Positions 1 to 7,836 are shown, counted from the stretch's first letter. The stretch is 64,000 nucleotides of DNA from JAZGEG01 sp964346665 (GCA_964346665.1 CAYFVC010000026.1:49470-113469); one strand, 5' to 3'. Numbers and translations: made by a program. The notes: generated by a model from the letters alone, not told the origin.

Positions 1-39
1 CCTCGTTGATCTCCTGAATCCCTTGCTCGCCTTCACCAT
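1..39 (-). CDS. rpl21e: Ribosomal protein L21e, N-terminal fragment
   Basis: The first 13 codons of a minus-strand gene are visible before the window edge and read MVKASKGFRRSTR. This matches the lysine/arginine-rich start of archaeal L21e (pattern M-V-K-x-S-K-G-F-R). The ATG lies 4 bases past the Pus10 stop codon, so the two genes are probably co-transcribed. A Pus10-L21e pairing is common in archaea and supports the call. L21e is a structural protein of the large ribosomal subunit. Only the 5' end is present, so the identification rests on a short match plus context. Confidence 0.75.
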   Translation of the reverse strand, partial: MVKASKGFRRSTR

Positions 40-43
40 GTCA

Positions 44-1210
44 TCAATCCTCAAGACCTATCAAATCGAATTCCTTCACATTTGCATGGTTCCCGAGGAT
101 TTTCGAGATAGATGGGTTCGTTCTCCCCGAATCCCCGGAAATCAGTTCTTTGATGTACAAACCCGATTCCGTTTTAATTTCGAATAAGTATCTTTTATTA
201 TTAATCCTTTTCCATTTTATACTTTTAACCTTTTTGTTCTTTGTCTTTTCCGGTTTAGAAGTCAAAACCCTCTTAGGGGTTCTCTGCTTGATAACGCCTA
301 CCAATTTCTTAACCTTCTCAATTTTTTCGACTTTTTTATCGAAGTCGGCAACAACCTTGTAAACTTTGTAGGGTCTTTTTGATTTCAATCTCGAAACCTC
401 TTCCTTGTCAGAAATTCGAAGTCCCCTAACCTTGACCCCCTTTCGTATGTTTATCTGTTTTTTTATTTCCTTGAGATTCATTTTCCTCCTAATCGGCTGC
501 TTGATTTCGAGGATGAATGGCCTCCAAACCAAACACCTCGCATCCTTGTCTTCCCTCCCTAGAGCGTGGAGGGTGTGGGAAGAAGCGAAAGTGACCTTCA
601 TGAAAGGTCTCGCCATTATGTCCTGAACCGTTTGTTTGTAGCGTGGCGAATGTGTTTGTGGGAGGCCGCGAACGAATTTCTTGTATTCCCCATAAACAAA
701 AAGCGAATTTGAAAATATCTCCGTTCCTTCGTTCTGGATATCAAAGATTATTATTACATCGGGTTTCTTGTGGTCAATCCTTTTCCCTGTCCTTTCAATT
801 ATCATCTTCCCTAGCTCCCTGCTTATCTCGGATTTTATCGGTTCGGAGTATTTCATCCCCATCTTTTCCCATAAAGTCTCCTCGTTCATGACGAGGGAAT
901 CGCTCATCTTAACCCCGATCAGAAAAGTTTCGAATTCCATGGATCTCGATGTTTTCAGAATTTTATCTGAGATTTTCGGGAGATTATCGAAAAGGTCTTC
1001 GCATACAACGCATTTCTCCTTCCCTTTTGCGAAGTTTGATGGGTCAGCCTTTATTTTTCCAGCTTCGTACTCCATTGCCAGGAATTTTCGTATTGTTTTT
1101 CCCCTCTCCCTGTTGGAGTAACCACTAAGCAGTTTTGTGAATTGCCTACCCAAGCAGGAATCGCATACATACCCTAAACTCAATATTTTAATTGCTGTTT
1201 CCTCTATCAT
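44..1210 (-). CDS. pus10: tRNA pseudouridine synthase Pus10
   Basis: Archaeal Pus10 makes pseudouridine 54 and/or 55 in the T-loop of tRNA. The 388-residue protein has two CxxC pairs (C16/C19 and C67/C70) that form the N-terminal zinc site and a THUMP-like middle region. The catalytic motif G-R-E-D-K-D-A-R has D223 as the expected nucleophile. The C-terminus (GLYIKELISGDSGRT) is typical of the family. After the catalytic motif the usual L-G-x-G-R-P-F is replaced by the one-residue-shorter L-V-W-R-P-F. It ends 4 bases before the start of rpl21e. It is relevant that the tRNA-Ile in this window has an intron inside the T-loop, which would need splicing before or during modification. Confidence 0.93.
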   Translation of the reverse strand: MIEETAIKILSLGYVCDSCLGRQFTKLLSGYSNRERGKTIRKFLAMEYEAGKIKADPSNFAKGKEKCVVCEDLFDNLPKISDKILKTSRSMEFETFLIGVKMSDSLVMNEETLWEKMGMKYSEPIKSEISRELGKMIIERTGKRIDHKKPDVIIIFDIQNEGTEIFSNSLFVYGEYKKFVRGLPQTHSPRYKQTVQDIMARPFMKVTFASSHTLHALGREDKDARCLVWRPFILEIKQPIRRKMNLKEIKKQINIRKGVKVRGLRISDKEEVSRLKSKRPYKVYKVVADFDKKVEKIEKVKKLVGVIKQRTPKRVLTSKPEKTKNKKVKSIKWKRINNKRYLFEIKTESGLYIKELISGDSGRTNPSISKILGNHANVKEFDLIGLED

Positions 1211-1224
1211 AATACCAATTATGT

Positions 1225-1980
1225 CTATGCTATTTTTAAATCAAAAATACGAATAGCGTTCTCTTTCGCCTTCTCTAGAACTTCGTCCTTAGGGATTCCT
1301 TTTATCTCCGCGATCTTCTCGGCCGAGAATTTGATATTCCAGGGATAGTTTCTTGGGTCCTCCTCCTTGTTCGGGGATAGGAAAGGCGAATCTGTTTCAA
1401 GAAGTAGCCTGCTTAAAGGAACATCTTTTGCTATCTTTCGGATGTTCTTGGAGAATAAAACCATCGTGGAGATCGAAATGTAGAATCCCTTCGAGATGAT
1501 CTCTTTCGCGAGATCTCTTCCTCCTGAAAAACAGTGGAATATCACCTTCACGTTCGAATCCCTCACCATCTCAAAACATTCGTTTTCCGCGTCCCAAGAG
1601 TGTATCACAAGAGGTTTCGAAAGCTTTTCTGCGAGTTCGATGAATTTCGAAAATCTTTCATTCTGGATTTTTTGCTTTTCGTTGTCCTTCTCCCAATGGT
1701 AATCCATACCAACTTCACCCACCCCGACTATCTTTTCCGAATTAGATTTTATCAGCTCAATGATTTTTTCTGGGTCCTTTCCGCCCTCTGTGGGGTGGAA
1801 GCCAAGTGTGGGAAATAAGAAGCCCGGATGTTTGCTAGCGAGAGAAAGAACTTTCAGTCCTTCGTCATAACGAGCGGAACTAACAATCACCCCTGCTAAT
1901 TCCTTTTTACATTTCGCTATTACTTGGTCCATATCCCTGTCGTAATCACCAAAACATAAGTGAGCATGTATATCTATCAT
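1225..1980 (-). CDS. tatD: TatD family metal-dependent hydrolase
   Basis: TatD proteins are TIM-barrel metal-dependent hydrolases, usually DNases. The metal ligands are visible: the opening D-I-H-A-H-L, the G-V-G-E-V-G-M-D-Y glutamate, V-I-H-S-W, F-H-C-F-S-G and the late L-E-T-D-S-P aspartate. I chose the ATG at 1980, which gives MIDIHAHL, because an upstream TTG would overlap the preceding protease gene and a GAGGAAT stretch lies just before this ATG. The ATG is one base past the protease stop codon, so the two form an operon. Length (252 residues) is normal. The substrate cannot be read from sequence. Confidence 0.92.
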   Translation of the reverse strand: MIDIHAHLCFGDYDRDMDQVIAKCKKELAGVIVSSARYDEGLKVLSLASKHPGFLFPTLGFHPTEGGKDPEKIIELIKSNSEKIVGVGEVGMDYHWEKDNEKQKIQNERFSKFIELAEKLSKPLVIHSWDAENECFEMVRDSNVKVIFHCFSGGRDLAKEIISKGFYISISTMVLFSKNIRKIAKDVPLSRLLLETDSPFLSPNKEEDPRNYPWNIKFSAEKIAEIKGIPKDEVLEKAKENAIRIFDLKIA

Positions 1981-1981
1981 A

Positions 1982-2791
1982 TCATTCCTCAAAAAAGAAA
2001 TGCTCCAGAGCTTCCTGAATGTTCTCCACTTCTATTACCTCTATCCCCGCTTCTTCGGAGATGTCTACTTTCTTCGGGATCTTCTCAGTCGTGCAGATTT
2101 GGGCTGGGCCTATCTGTTCGCAATATCTCCTGGTTTTGTACATGACTTCCTGCGATTGTAAGAGAGGGACGAGGAACAAGCGAGCTCCCACATCTTTCGC
2201 GGCCTTAGCTTTCGGAAGGATTTGCCCTACTGGTCCTATTGTTCCGTCATGATTGATAGCCCCTGTTATCATAACTTTGGGGTCGATCATTTTATGTTCA
2301 AGTGCTGCAATAGTCGCGATGGCAAGAGATGCCCCGGCAGATGGACCTTCGACAGCTGTTGCGTTCGTTTTTATAGTGTATATTATGTCATAATTCGAGA
2401 GATTTATACCGGTTATGTTGGATGCAACCTTGCTTGAAGTACGAATAGAGTTTTGCGTATCTGTCCAGAACAGGAGTTTGTCTATATTCGCGAGAACTCT
2501 TCCCTCCCCCGGGATTATCTGGACCGTGAGCACGGTAGTAATCCCTTCTCCTTCCTCGGTGATAGCCGGTATGATTATCGAAGCGAAAGAAACATTTGAA
2601 TAAGATTCATTGACAACGTAAGGAATATAAGTTACGACATTCGCAGTTCTTGTCTCATTGTGATAAATGATGATGGTCTCGTTCATACCCCCTATGTAAT
2701 AGCCCACGTAAAAAACAAGCATTGCGAAAATCAGGTAGCTAAGTATTTTTAGCCACCTCCTCTCTTTGCGGGGTCTTCTGTATCTATACAT
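1982..2791 (-). CDS. Membrane-anchored Lon-like (S16) serine protease
   Basis: This matches the archaeal family of small Lon-type proteases without an AAA domain. From the ATG at 2791 the protein has a basic tail, one transmembrane helix at about residues 13-33, an extracytoplasmic linker and a Lon proteolytic domain. The catalytic serine lies in E-G-P-S-A-G-A-S and the lysine in G-Q-I-L-P-K-A-K-A-A-K-D-V-G-A. The orientation suggests proteolysis outside the cytoplasm without ATP. A longer reading frame up to 2914 is rejected because its first codons overlap the SRP RNA gene; the TATA box at 2824-2833 fits the shorter start. tatD follows directly. Confidence 0.88.
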   Translation of the reverse strand: MYRYRRPRKERRWLKILSYLIFAMLVFYVGYYIGGMNETIIIYHNETRTANVVTYIPYVVNESYSNVSFASIIIPAITEEGEGITTVLTVQIIPGEGRVLANIDKLLFWTDTQNSIRTSSKVASNITGINLSNYDIIYTIKTNATAVEGPSAGASLAIATIAALEHKMIDPKVMITGAINHDGTIGPVGQILPKAKAAKDVGARLFLVPLLQSQEVMYKTRRYCEQIGPAQICTTEKIPKKVDISEEAGIEVIEVENIQEALEHFFFEE

Positions 2792-2823
2792 GCGAACACA
2801 ATCGGTATATAATTGTTTTTTAA

Positions 2824-2833
2824 CTTTTATATT
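2824..2833 (-). promoter_or_regulatory. TATA box of the Lon-like protease operon
   Basis: On the minus strand this reads AATATAAAAG, a good archaeal TATA box. Transcription would start about 26 bases downstream, near 2803, giving a leader of roughly 12 bases before the ATG at 2791. It is divergent from the SRP RNA promoter at 2867. Confidence 0.5.
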
Positions 2834-2866
2834 ATCCTTTGGCGTAAAATGTAGAAGGTTAATTAA

Positions 2867-2874
2867 TTTAAATA
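2867..2874 (+). promoter_or_regulatory. TATA box of the SRP RNA gene
   Basis: TTTAAATA lies 21-28 bases upstream of the inferred SRP RNA 5' end near 2895, the expected distance for an archaeal TATA box. Confidence 0.6.
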
Positions 2875-2932
2875 CATGCTCTCGGATTATTAAATGCAGG
2901 GAGCCTCCAGCCACGGGGTTAGGCCTACCGTG

Positions 2933-2966
2933 CCTTCGGGCGGCAAATGGTCTTCATGGCCGGTTG
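2933..2966 (+). other. Candidate 34-nt intron in the SRP Alu domain
   Basis: In archaeal SRP RNAs the UGUNR motif follows directly on the 3' strand of helix 3. Here 34 nt containing a C-UUCG-G hairpin sit between them. Removing 2933-2966 restores CCGU-GUAG and brings the outer helix (AGCCAC with GTGGCT) to almost the usual spacing. The flanks resemble a BHB: a 4-bp helix ACCG (2927-2930) with CGGT (2961-2964), and 3-nt bulges TGC and TGT cut after the second base. The outer and inner helices are poor, so an extended helix is an alternative. This is weaker than the helix-8 case. Confidence 0.45.
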
Positions 2967-3068
2967 TAGTTTACGGGTGGCTCTGTGATAGCCTGCAAGC
3001 CCAACCTGCCAACTGAGAAGCCTTGTCCTTCAGGGTCATCTTCATGGTGAACTGGGTCAGGGTCGGAA

Positions 3069-3100
3069 AGTTCGACACGTTTAGCGTGTCTTTCCCGAAA
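3069..3100 (+). other. Candidate 32-nt BHB intron in SRP RNA helix 8
   Basis: Helix 8 normally reads GGUCAGG-UCC-GGAA-GGA-AGCAGCC. Here the GGAA tetraloop (3065-3068) is followed by 32 extra bases and then GAT-AGCAGCC. Excision gives GGUCAGG-GUC-GGAA-GAU-AGCAGCC, exactly canonical in length and pairing. The junction forms a BHB: the 4-bp central helix TCGG (3063-3066) with CCGA (3095-3098), bulge AA|A at 3067-3069 and bulge AA|G at 3099-3101, each cut after its second base. Inside is a 6-bp hairpin GACACG/CGTGTC. The insertion itself is seen directly; splicing is inferred. Confidence 0.75.
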
Positions 3101-3208
3101 GATAGCAGCCCTAAACTATGTTGTTGATGCTTGAAGGGTTGCAGGGTGGAGGAGGTAGATTGGATAACTTGCAGTTTTTCATGAAGTCTACTGTGAACAT
3201 GCTCCCTG

Positions 3209-3214
3209 TTTTTT
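3209..3214 (+). terminator. T-run terminator of the SRP RNA gene
   Basis: Six T residues directly follow the closing helix of the SRP RNA, as expected for archaeal intrinsic termination. Confidence 0.6.
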
Positions 3215-3261
3215 GTTTCAAAAGTTTAGAATATTTTATATGCAAGAGATAATATTTTAAT

Positions 3262-4140
3262 ATGCTGCCCTTTTACAAAAAACTATCCCTGTTTTTCTTC
3301 GGGGAATTGGTCGAGAAGTACATTGATTCTTTCAGGCCCTTGGAACCCCATATAAAAAATGCAAACATAAAGATATTGCTGAAGACTTGGGTAAGTATGC
3401 TGTTCTTCTCAACATTCATTTCATTCGTAGTTTCGCTTATTTCGATATACACCATCCTTTCGTTTCTTATAGAGGTTGAATTTTACATATACATATTCAG
3501 TGTTATTTTCTTCCCAGTGTTTGTAGCATCAATAGTTTTCATAATCTTTTATCTCTATCCCGTTCAGATGGAGAACGCGAGACGAAAATCCATAGAGAAC
3601 AACCTCCCCTTCGCTATAACCCATATGGCGGCAATCGCCTCATCCGGGATACCCACTGAGTTCATGTTCGAACTGCTCACAGGCTTCAAAGAATACGGGG
3701 AGATATCAGAAGATTCGAAGTTGATAATGAGGAATATGAAGACCTTTGGGATGAGTTCTGTTGATTCGCTAAAGGATATCGCTGAGCGGACGCCCTCGCA
3801 GGATTTCAGAGAAATTTTGCTAGGGATAGTGTCAACCGTAGAATCCGGGGGGAATATCGTTGAATATTTGAGGGAAATGGCGGACAAAGCTTTATTCAGT
3901 TACAGGATCAAGAGGGAAAAGTATCTGAAAACGTTGTCAACGTATGCTGACATATACACCGCCCTGCTGGTCGCTGCCCCACTCATGATGCTTTCTTTGC
4001 TAGCGACGATGAGTATAATAGGCGGGAGCGTGATGGGTCTGACCATAAATGAATTGATGTTGTTGATAACGTGGGTCATACTTCCGGTGCTTAACGTTGG
4101 TTTCCTCATATTCGTACACACTACATATCCGGGTGTTTAA
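3262..4140 (+). CDS. Type II secretion F / archaeal pilus platform protein (first of pair)
   Basis: This is an inner-membrane platform protein of an archaeal type IV pilus, related to FlaJ/TadB/TadC. The 292-residue protein has two transmembrane helices at about residues 40-68 and 75-100, a cytoplasmic T2SSF domain (NNLPFAITHMAAIASSG at about 113-129 is typical), then two C-terminal helices. It is followed one base later by a second protein of the same family, as in Tad-like systems with paired platform subunits. The ATPase and pilins that would complete the machine lie elsewhere in the window. The gene starts at ATG behind an AT-rich promoter. Confidence 0.85.
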   Translation: MLPFYKKLSLFFFGELVEKYIDSFRPLEPHIKNANIKILLKTWVSMLFFSTFISFVVSLISIYTILSFLIEVEFYIYIFSVIFFPVFVASIVFIIFYLYPVQMENARRKSIENNLPFAITHMAAIASSGIPTEFMFELLTGFKEYGEISEDSKLIMRNMKTFGMSSVDSLKDIAERTPSQDFREILLGIVSTVESGGNIVEYLREMADKALFSYRIKREKYLKTLSTYADIYTALLVAAPLMMLSLLATMSIIGGSVMGLTINELMLLITWVILPVLNVGFLIFVHTTYPGV

Positions 4141-4141
4141 A

Positions 4142-4993
4142 ATGGAGATGAGCAAAACATTCGTGTTTGAAGTCATTTTCATAGTCTTAGGGATCACGCT
4201 TCTGGCCCTTAACTTCCTTTTCATATCTGTTGTCTTTCCCTTCATAGCACCTCTTATCAACGTGCTGGGAGCGCTGATAGCGATCATCCCGCCATTTCTA
4301 ATTTTTTACGGAAGGTATATGGTAAGCAGGGAAATAGAGGAGCAGTTCATAATTTTCATAACAGATCTCACGGGATCGATAGATTCCGGGATGACGTTGC
4401 CCATCGCTCTGAAACATGCCTCAAGAAAGGATTACCGTTCGCTAACGAAATACGTCAAGGAAATAGAGAGTAAGGTTGAGTGGGGAGTTCCGTTCGAAAA
4501 AGCACTCAAGATATTCTCTGACAAGGTGAGGTCCATGCCCATAAAAAGATCCGTGAGCACGATAATAGAGACTTATAAAGTCGGGGGTAAGATTTCCGAT
4601 ACGCTGCGTGCGATAGGACAGTCCCTGATCGAAATAAACAAAATAAAGCAGGAACGTTCAGCCTCGGTGCAAGCGCAACTCGTGACTTCTTATTTGATAT
4701 TCTTCGTTTTTATTTTCATTTTGTTGATCTTGAAAACTTTTTTAATACCTGCCCTGGGAACGATGGAGGCTCCCGCACTCGGGGAGGTGACAGGGGAACC
4801 AACTATCCCCGCGGAACTTTACACGCAGACCTTCATAAACTTCATACTCGTCCAAGGATTCTTCGCCGGTCTCGCAACCGGTAAGATGGCGGAGGGTTCG
4901 CTAATGGCAGGATTGAAACACAGCATAGTTCTGATAGTTATAGGGTATACGATTTTCTCGCTTCTAGGTCAGTTCGAAATAGCAATGTTTTAA
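4142..4993 (+). CDS. Type II secretion F / archaeal pilus platform protein (second of pair)
   Basis: This is the second platform-type membrane protein, co-transcribed with the first: its ATG (MEMSKTFVFEV) begins one base after the upstream stop. I reject a longer frame from 4097 because it overlaps the upstream gene. The 283-residue protein has an N-terminal helix pair (about residues 8-55), a cytoplasmic T2SSF domain with IDSGMTLPIALKHAS, and hydrophobic helices near residues 180-200 and at the C-terminus. Two adjacent, diverged T2SSF proteins suggest a heterodimeric platform. The protein has the same topology as its partner; which pilins it assembles is not shown by the sequence. Confidence 0.85.
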   Translation: MEMSKTFVFEVIFIVLGITLLALNFLFISVVFPFIAPLINVLGALIAIIPPFLIFYGRYMVSREIEEQFIIFITDLTGSIDSGMTLPIALKHASRKDYRSLTKYVKEIESKVEWGVPFEKALKIFSDKVRSMPIKRSVSTIIETYKVGGKISDTLRAIGQSLIEINKIKQERSASVQAQLVTSYLIFFVFIFILLILKTFLIPALGTMEAPALGEVTGEPTIPAELYTQTFINFILVQGFFAGLATGKMAEGSLMAGLKHSIVLIVIGYTIFSLLGQFEIAMF

Positions 4994-5032
4994 ATATTCG
5001 TTGGGAATAAGTATTATTTGCGCGGTGTGAAT

Positions 5033-5233
5033 ATGGGAAGGATAAAAACCATTTCGATCAAAATGCTTGGTAACCAATTGATAAGGGAACATAGCAATAA
5101 GTTCACCGATGATTTTGAGAAGAATAAGGAGATTTTGGCAGAAATAAAGGACATAAAATCGAAAAAGATAAAGAATGTTCTCGCAGGTTACATAACGAAG
5201 GAGATGAAGAAGATAAGCAAAACCGGCCTGTGA
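5033..5233 (+). CDS. rps17e: Ribosomal protein S17e
   Basis: S17e is a small-subunit ribosomal protein of archaea and eukaryotes. The 66-residue protein starting MGRIKTISIKMLG carries the family signature: a short basic start, DKFT-like NKFTDDFEKNKEIL, then the IKSKKIKNVLAGYITKEMKK segment (compare the I-x-S-K-x-x-R-N-x-x-A-G-Y-I-T pattern). The ATG at 5033 is preferred over an upstream alternative because it gives the conserved M-G-x-I/V start. The CBS-HPF gene begins 4 bases after the stop, so the two are likely translated from one message, which fits a ribosome-related role for that protein. Confidence 0.93.
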   Translation: MGRIKTISIKMLGNQLIREHSNKFTDDFEKNKEILAEIKDIKSKKIKNVLAGYITKEMKKISKTGL

Positions 5234-5237
5234 TTTT

Positions 5238-6323
5238 ATGAAATTGGAAAATGTGATTGAAGAAGCTTTTCTCGTGAAGCCGGATGATACCCTCTCGCAT
5301 GTTGCATCCAGAATGGCTGAAGCGAAAAAATATGAGGCATTCGTATTTGATGGGGGATTGAAAGGTATCGTCACGCTTGATGATATGGTGAAAAGGAGGG
5401 TTAGCGAACCGAAGAAAACGAAGGTTTCACATTTCATGAAACCATTAAATCCATTCCCCATCGATACGTCTGTTGAGGACATAATCAACTACATGCTGGT
5501 CAGCGAATACAGATCGCTTCCTATCGAGAAGGAAGGGAAGATCTATGCTGTTTCTAAACCCAGATTGCTTAAATTCGTGAAGGACGAGGTGTTCGAGAGG
5601 GAGAAAGCGAAAGATGTGATGCAATTCCCTTATTGTGCAAGCGAAGATGATACGATTTTGACTGTGATCTCCGTAATGAAGGATACAGGGTTAAACAGGA
5701 TACCAATTCTGGATAAGAAAGGGGAGTTTGCTGGTCTCGTTGACAGCCTGAGCCTCGCAAGCGTATTGATCGACGAGCGAAGATCGAAGCGTGGGGATAG
5801 ATTTGGGGATAGAACGAAACTGGGGGACATCGGAATAAACAGATTTCTTAGAACCGATATAATAAAAGTGGAACCTAACACCGAAGTGAAACAAATCGTT
5901 AGGGAAGTTTCGAAAGAAGGTGTTTGCGCGGTTATTGTGGAGAAAAACGAAAGGTTTCTGGGGATGATCACCATCAAGGACCTCTTCAAGCTAATAGGGA
6001 AATCGCTAGAAACCGTTTACGTGAGGGTCACCGGCCTGGACGGTGAGGATGATTTCATAAAGATGAAAATAGACGAGATGGTAGAGAATACTATATCGAA
6101 ACTCCTGAAATTCGTAACCGTAACCTACGTGGCGATACATGCTGAAACCCATAAGAGCGGAGGCAAACGAAAGAAGTATTCCGTACAGGGAAGAATAGTC
6201 ACGGAAAAGGGAAGCTTCTACGCAAGCGATCACGAATGGGACCCAACAAAGGCAATGAAACTGTTCCTAGCGAAAGTGGAAAGGGAGATTCACAAGCGCA
6301 TTGAGAAGGGACGGAGGTATTAG
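5238..6323 (+). CDS. Four CBS domains fused to a ribosome-hibernation (HPF/RaiA-like) domain
   Basis: The N-terminal 250 residues hold four CBS motifs in two Bateman pairs (roughly residues 5-60, 67-120, 125-180 and 200-255), which normally bind adenine nucleotides. The last 95 residues resemble the HPF/RaiA/S30EA ribosome-binding fold: VYVRVTGLDGEDDFI, then HKSGGKRKKYSVQGRIVTEKG and ASDHEWDPTKAMKLFLAKVEREI. HPF-type domains sit in the decoding centre of idle ribosomes. The gene directly follows rps17e with a 4-base gap. The likely role, by inference, is ribosome hibernation controlled by adenylate charge. The CBS assignment is firm; the HPF assignment is by pattern recognition and moderately sure. 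Confidence 0.78.
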   Translation: MKLENVIEEAFLVKPDDTLSHVASRMAEAKKYEAFVFDGGLKGIVTLDDMVKRRVSEPKKTKVSHFMKPLNPFPIDTSVEDIINYMLVSEYRSLPIEKEGKIYAVSKPRLLKFVKDEVFEREKAKDVMQFPYCASEDDTILTVISVMKDTGLNRIPILDKKGEFAGLVDSLSLASVLIDERRSKRGDRFGDRTKLGDIGINRFLRTDIIKVEPNTEVKQIVREVSKEGVCAVIVEKNERFLGMITIKDLFKLIGKSLETVYVRVTGLDGEDDFIKMKIDEMVENTISKLLKFVTVTYVAIHAETHKSGGKRKKYSVQGRIVTEKGSFYASDHEWDPTKAMKLFLAKVEREIHKRIEKGRRY

Positions 6324-7798
6324 AATATCTTTTTCTCTTGGAAGAAATCATTTATTTTCGATTCCAAATCCTTTATTTTCACACGTATCTGTTTCATGGA
6401 ATCCCTATCTCGTAATGTCACATCCTGCTTTTTCAAGGAATCGTAATCCACTGTTATCGCAAGCGGGATTCCTAGTTGGTCATAGATAACATAACGTTTG
6501 CCTATCGATTGCTTTTCATCGTATCTTGTTTCGAAGTTCGTCTTCAAAATATCGTGTATTTCCTTCGCTTTACTATCGACTCCATCTTTTCTAACGAGCG
6601 GGAGTATAACAACATCCAAGGGCGTAAGCTCTCGGGGGAATTTTAAAACGGGTTTTCCGCCCCTTTCCGTTAACGAATTCTCCAGAACAGCGTAAAATAT
6701 ACGATCGAGTCCCATTGATATCTCGAATATGTGGGGGATGAATTTTTCTTCGTCTTCCACAACCGAAAGGTCTGAACCGGAAACCTTTGAATGGGAGGAG
6801 AGGTCGAAATCCATCCGGTAGTTGCAGGCTACGAGCTCGAGCCATCCCACACTCGTTTTCACCTCGAAATCCCATGTCTCTTTCGAATAGAAGGCCTTTG
6901 CCTTATCCTCTAGTTCGCGTAAGCGGATGTCCTTCGAATCAAATCCACATTTCTCGAAAAACTCTTGGGTTACCGCTAAATAATAACCTATAAGCTTGCC
7001 TGATACCATTTTTTTCTTCACTGCCTTTTCCAGAGTAAGGTTTTCTGTTTTTTTCTTTCCCAAAAGTTTCAATCGGAGCTTGAAATTCTTGTACTTGCCG
7101 AACTCAGGAACGTTGTTTATCTTTTTCGGGTTGAAAAAAACCTCTGTTTCGAGCTGAGTGAACTCCCTCGTTCTTATCAATCCCTGTCTGGGGGAGATTT
7201 CGTTTCTGAATGCCCTGCCCACTTGAGAAATTCCAAGTGGTAGAGAAACCCTTGAAGTTTTATAGATTTTCTGAAATGCGGTAAAAATGTTCTGGCATGT
7301 TTCCGGCCGAAGGTAGGCATTTAGTTCTTTGGATAAGGGTCCGATTGAAGTCCCTATCATCATGTTGAATTTCTTAACTTTCGAAAGACTTCCTTTGCAC
7401 TCGGGGCAGTGAATTTTGAATTTCTTTATCAATTTGTTGAACTCGGAAATGTCCAAGGCTTCCGGTGTTTCCTTTTTCGTTTTTTCCTCTATCAGTTTAT
7501 CCGCCCTGAATATCTTATGGCATTTTCTGCATTGTATTAAGGGGTCAACGAAGCCTTTAAGGTGTCCTGAGGCCTCGAAATTTCTTTTAGGAAGTATTAA
7601 ACAACCTTCTATTTCAAGGGAATCCGTTTTTCTAACGAGCTCTTTCCTCCACAAATCGATTATTTTCCTTCTTAGTATCGTTCCTAAGTGGCCGAAATCC
7701 CAGAACCCTGAGGGTGGTGAATGTATCTCGGCTGAGGGGAAAAACAAACCCCTTTGATCAGCGAGTTCCTGTATGCGAAGGAACTTGTCCATGGACAT
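6320..7798 (-). CDS. glyS: Glycyl-tRNA synthetase (class II, archaeal/eukaryotic type)
   Basis: The enzyme charges tRNA-Gly. The order of class II motifs is clear: HSPPSGFWDFGHLGTILRRKI near the N-terminus, a zinc insertion with CRKC and CPEC pairs (about residues 88-91 and 133-136), motif 2 in GRAFRNEISPRQGLIRTREF, motif 3 in ISMGLDRIFYAVLE, and a C-terminal anticodon-binding domain beginning PREL-TPLDVVILPL. The 492-residue length is short compared with many archaeal forms of 550-600. The start is one of two nearby ATGs (7798 or 7792); 7798 is used here. The 3' end overlaps the convergent CBS-HPF stop by 4 bases. Confidence 0.95.
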   Translation of the reverse strand: MSMDKFLRIQELADQRGLFFPSAEIHSPPSGFWDFGHLGTILRRKIIDLWRKELVRKTDSLEIEGCLILPKRNFEASGHLKGFVDPLIQCRKCHKIFRADKLIEEKTKKETPEALDISEFNKLIKKFKIHCPECKGSLSKVKKFNMMIGTSIGPLSKELNAYLRPETCQNIFTAFQKIYKTSRVSLPLGISQVGRAFRNEISPRQGLIRTREFTQLETEVFFNPKKINNVPEFGKYKNFKLRLKLLGKKKTENLTLEKAVKKKMVSGKLIGYYLAVTQEFFEKCGFDSKDIRLRELEDKAKAFYSKETWDFEVKTSVGWLELVACNYRMDFDLSSHSKVSGSDLSVVEDEEKFIPHIFEISMGLDRIFYAVLENSLTERGGKPVLKFPRELTPLDVVILPLVRKDGVDSKAKEIHDILKTNFETRYDEKQSIGKRYVIYDQLGIPLAITVDYDSLKKQDVTLRDRDSMKQIRVKIKDLESKINDFFQEKKIF

Positions 7799-7836
7799 CA
7801 CATATAAATTTATTGTAATCGCTTTAATAAGATAGT

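Larger units (their letters stand above)
2895..3208 (+). ncRNA. ffs: SRP (7S) RNA gene, apparently intron-containing
   Basis: This is the RNA core of the signal recognition particle. The 5' end (CAGGGAGC) pairs with the 3' end (GCTCCCTG at 3201-3208). The S domain holds GGTGAACTGGGTCAGG at about 3046-3061 and AGCAGCCCTAAAC at 3104-3116, the two strands of the conserved helix 8. The Alu domain holds TGTAG at 2965-2969, matching the UGUNR motif that binds SRP19/SRP9-14-type sites in other lineages. Two insertions interrupt conserved elements, at 2933-2966 and 3069-3100, and are listed separately. Removing both leaves about 248 nt, shorter than the roughly 300 nt usual in archaea. A TATA box precedes it and a T-run follows. 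I could not fold helix 6 confidently. Confidence 0.92.

Noticed and set aside
2792..2914. N-terminal extension of the Lon-like protease
   Set aside because: It overlaps the SRP RNA 5' end and both promoters, and lacks a start signal; the ATG at 2791 is better supported.
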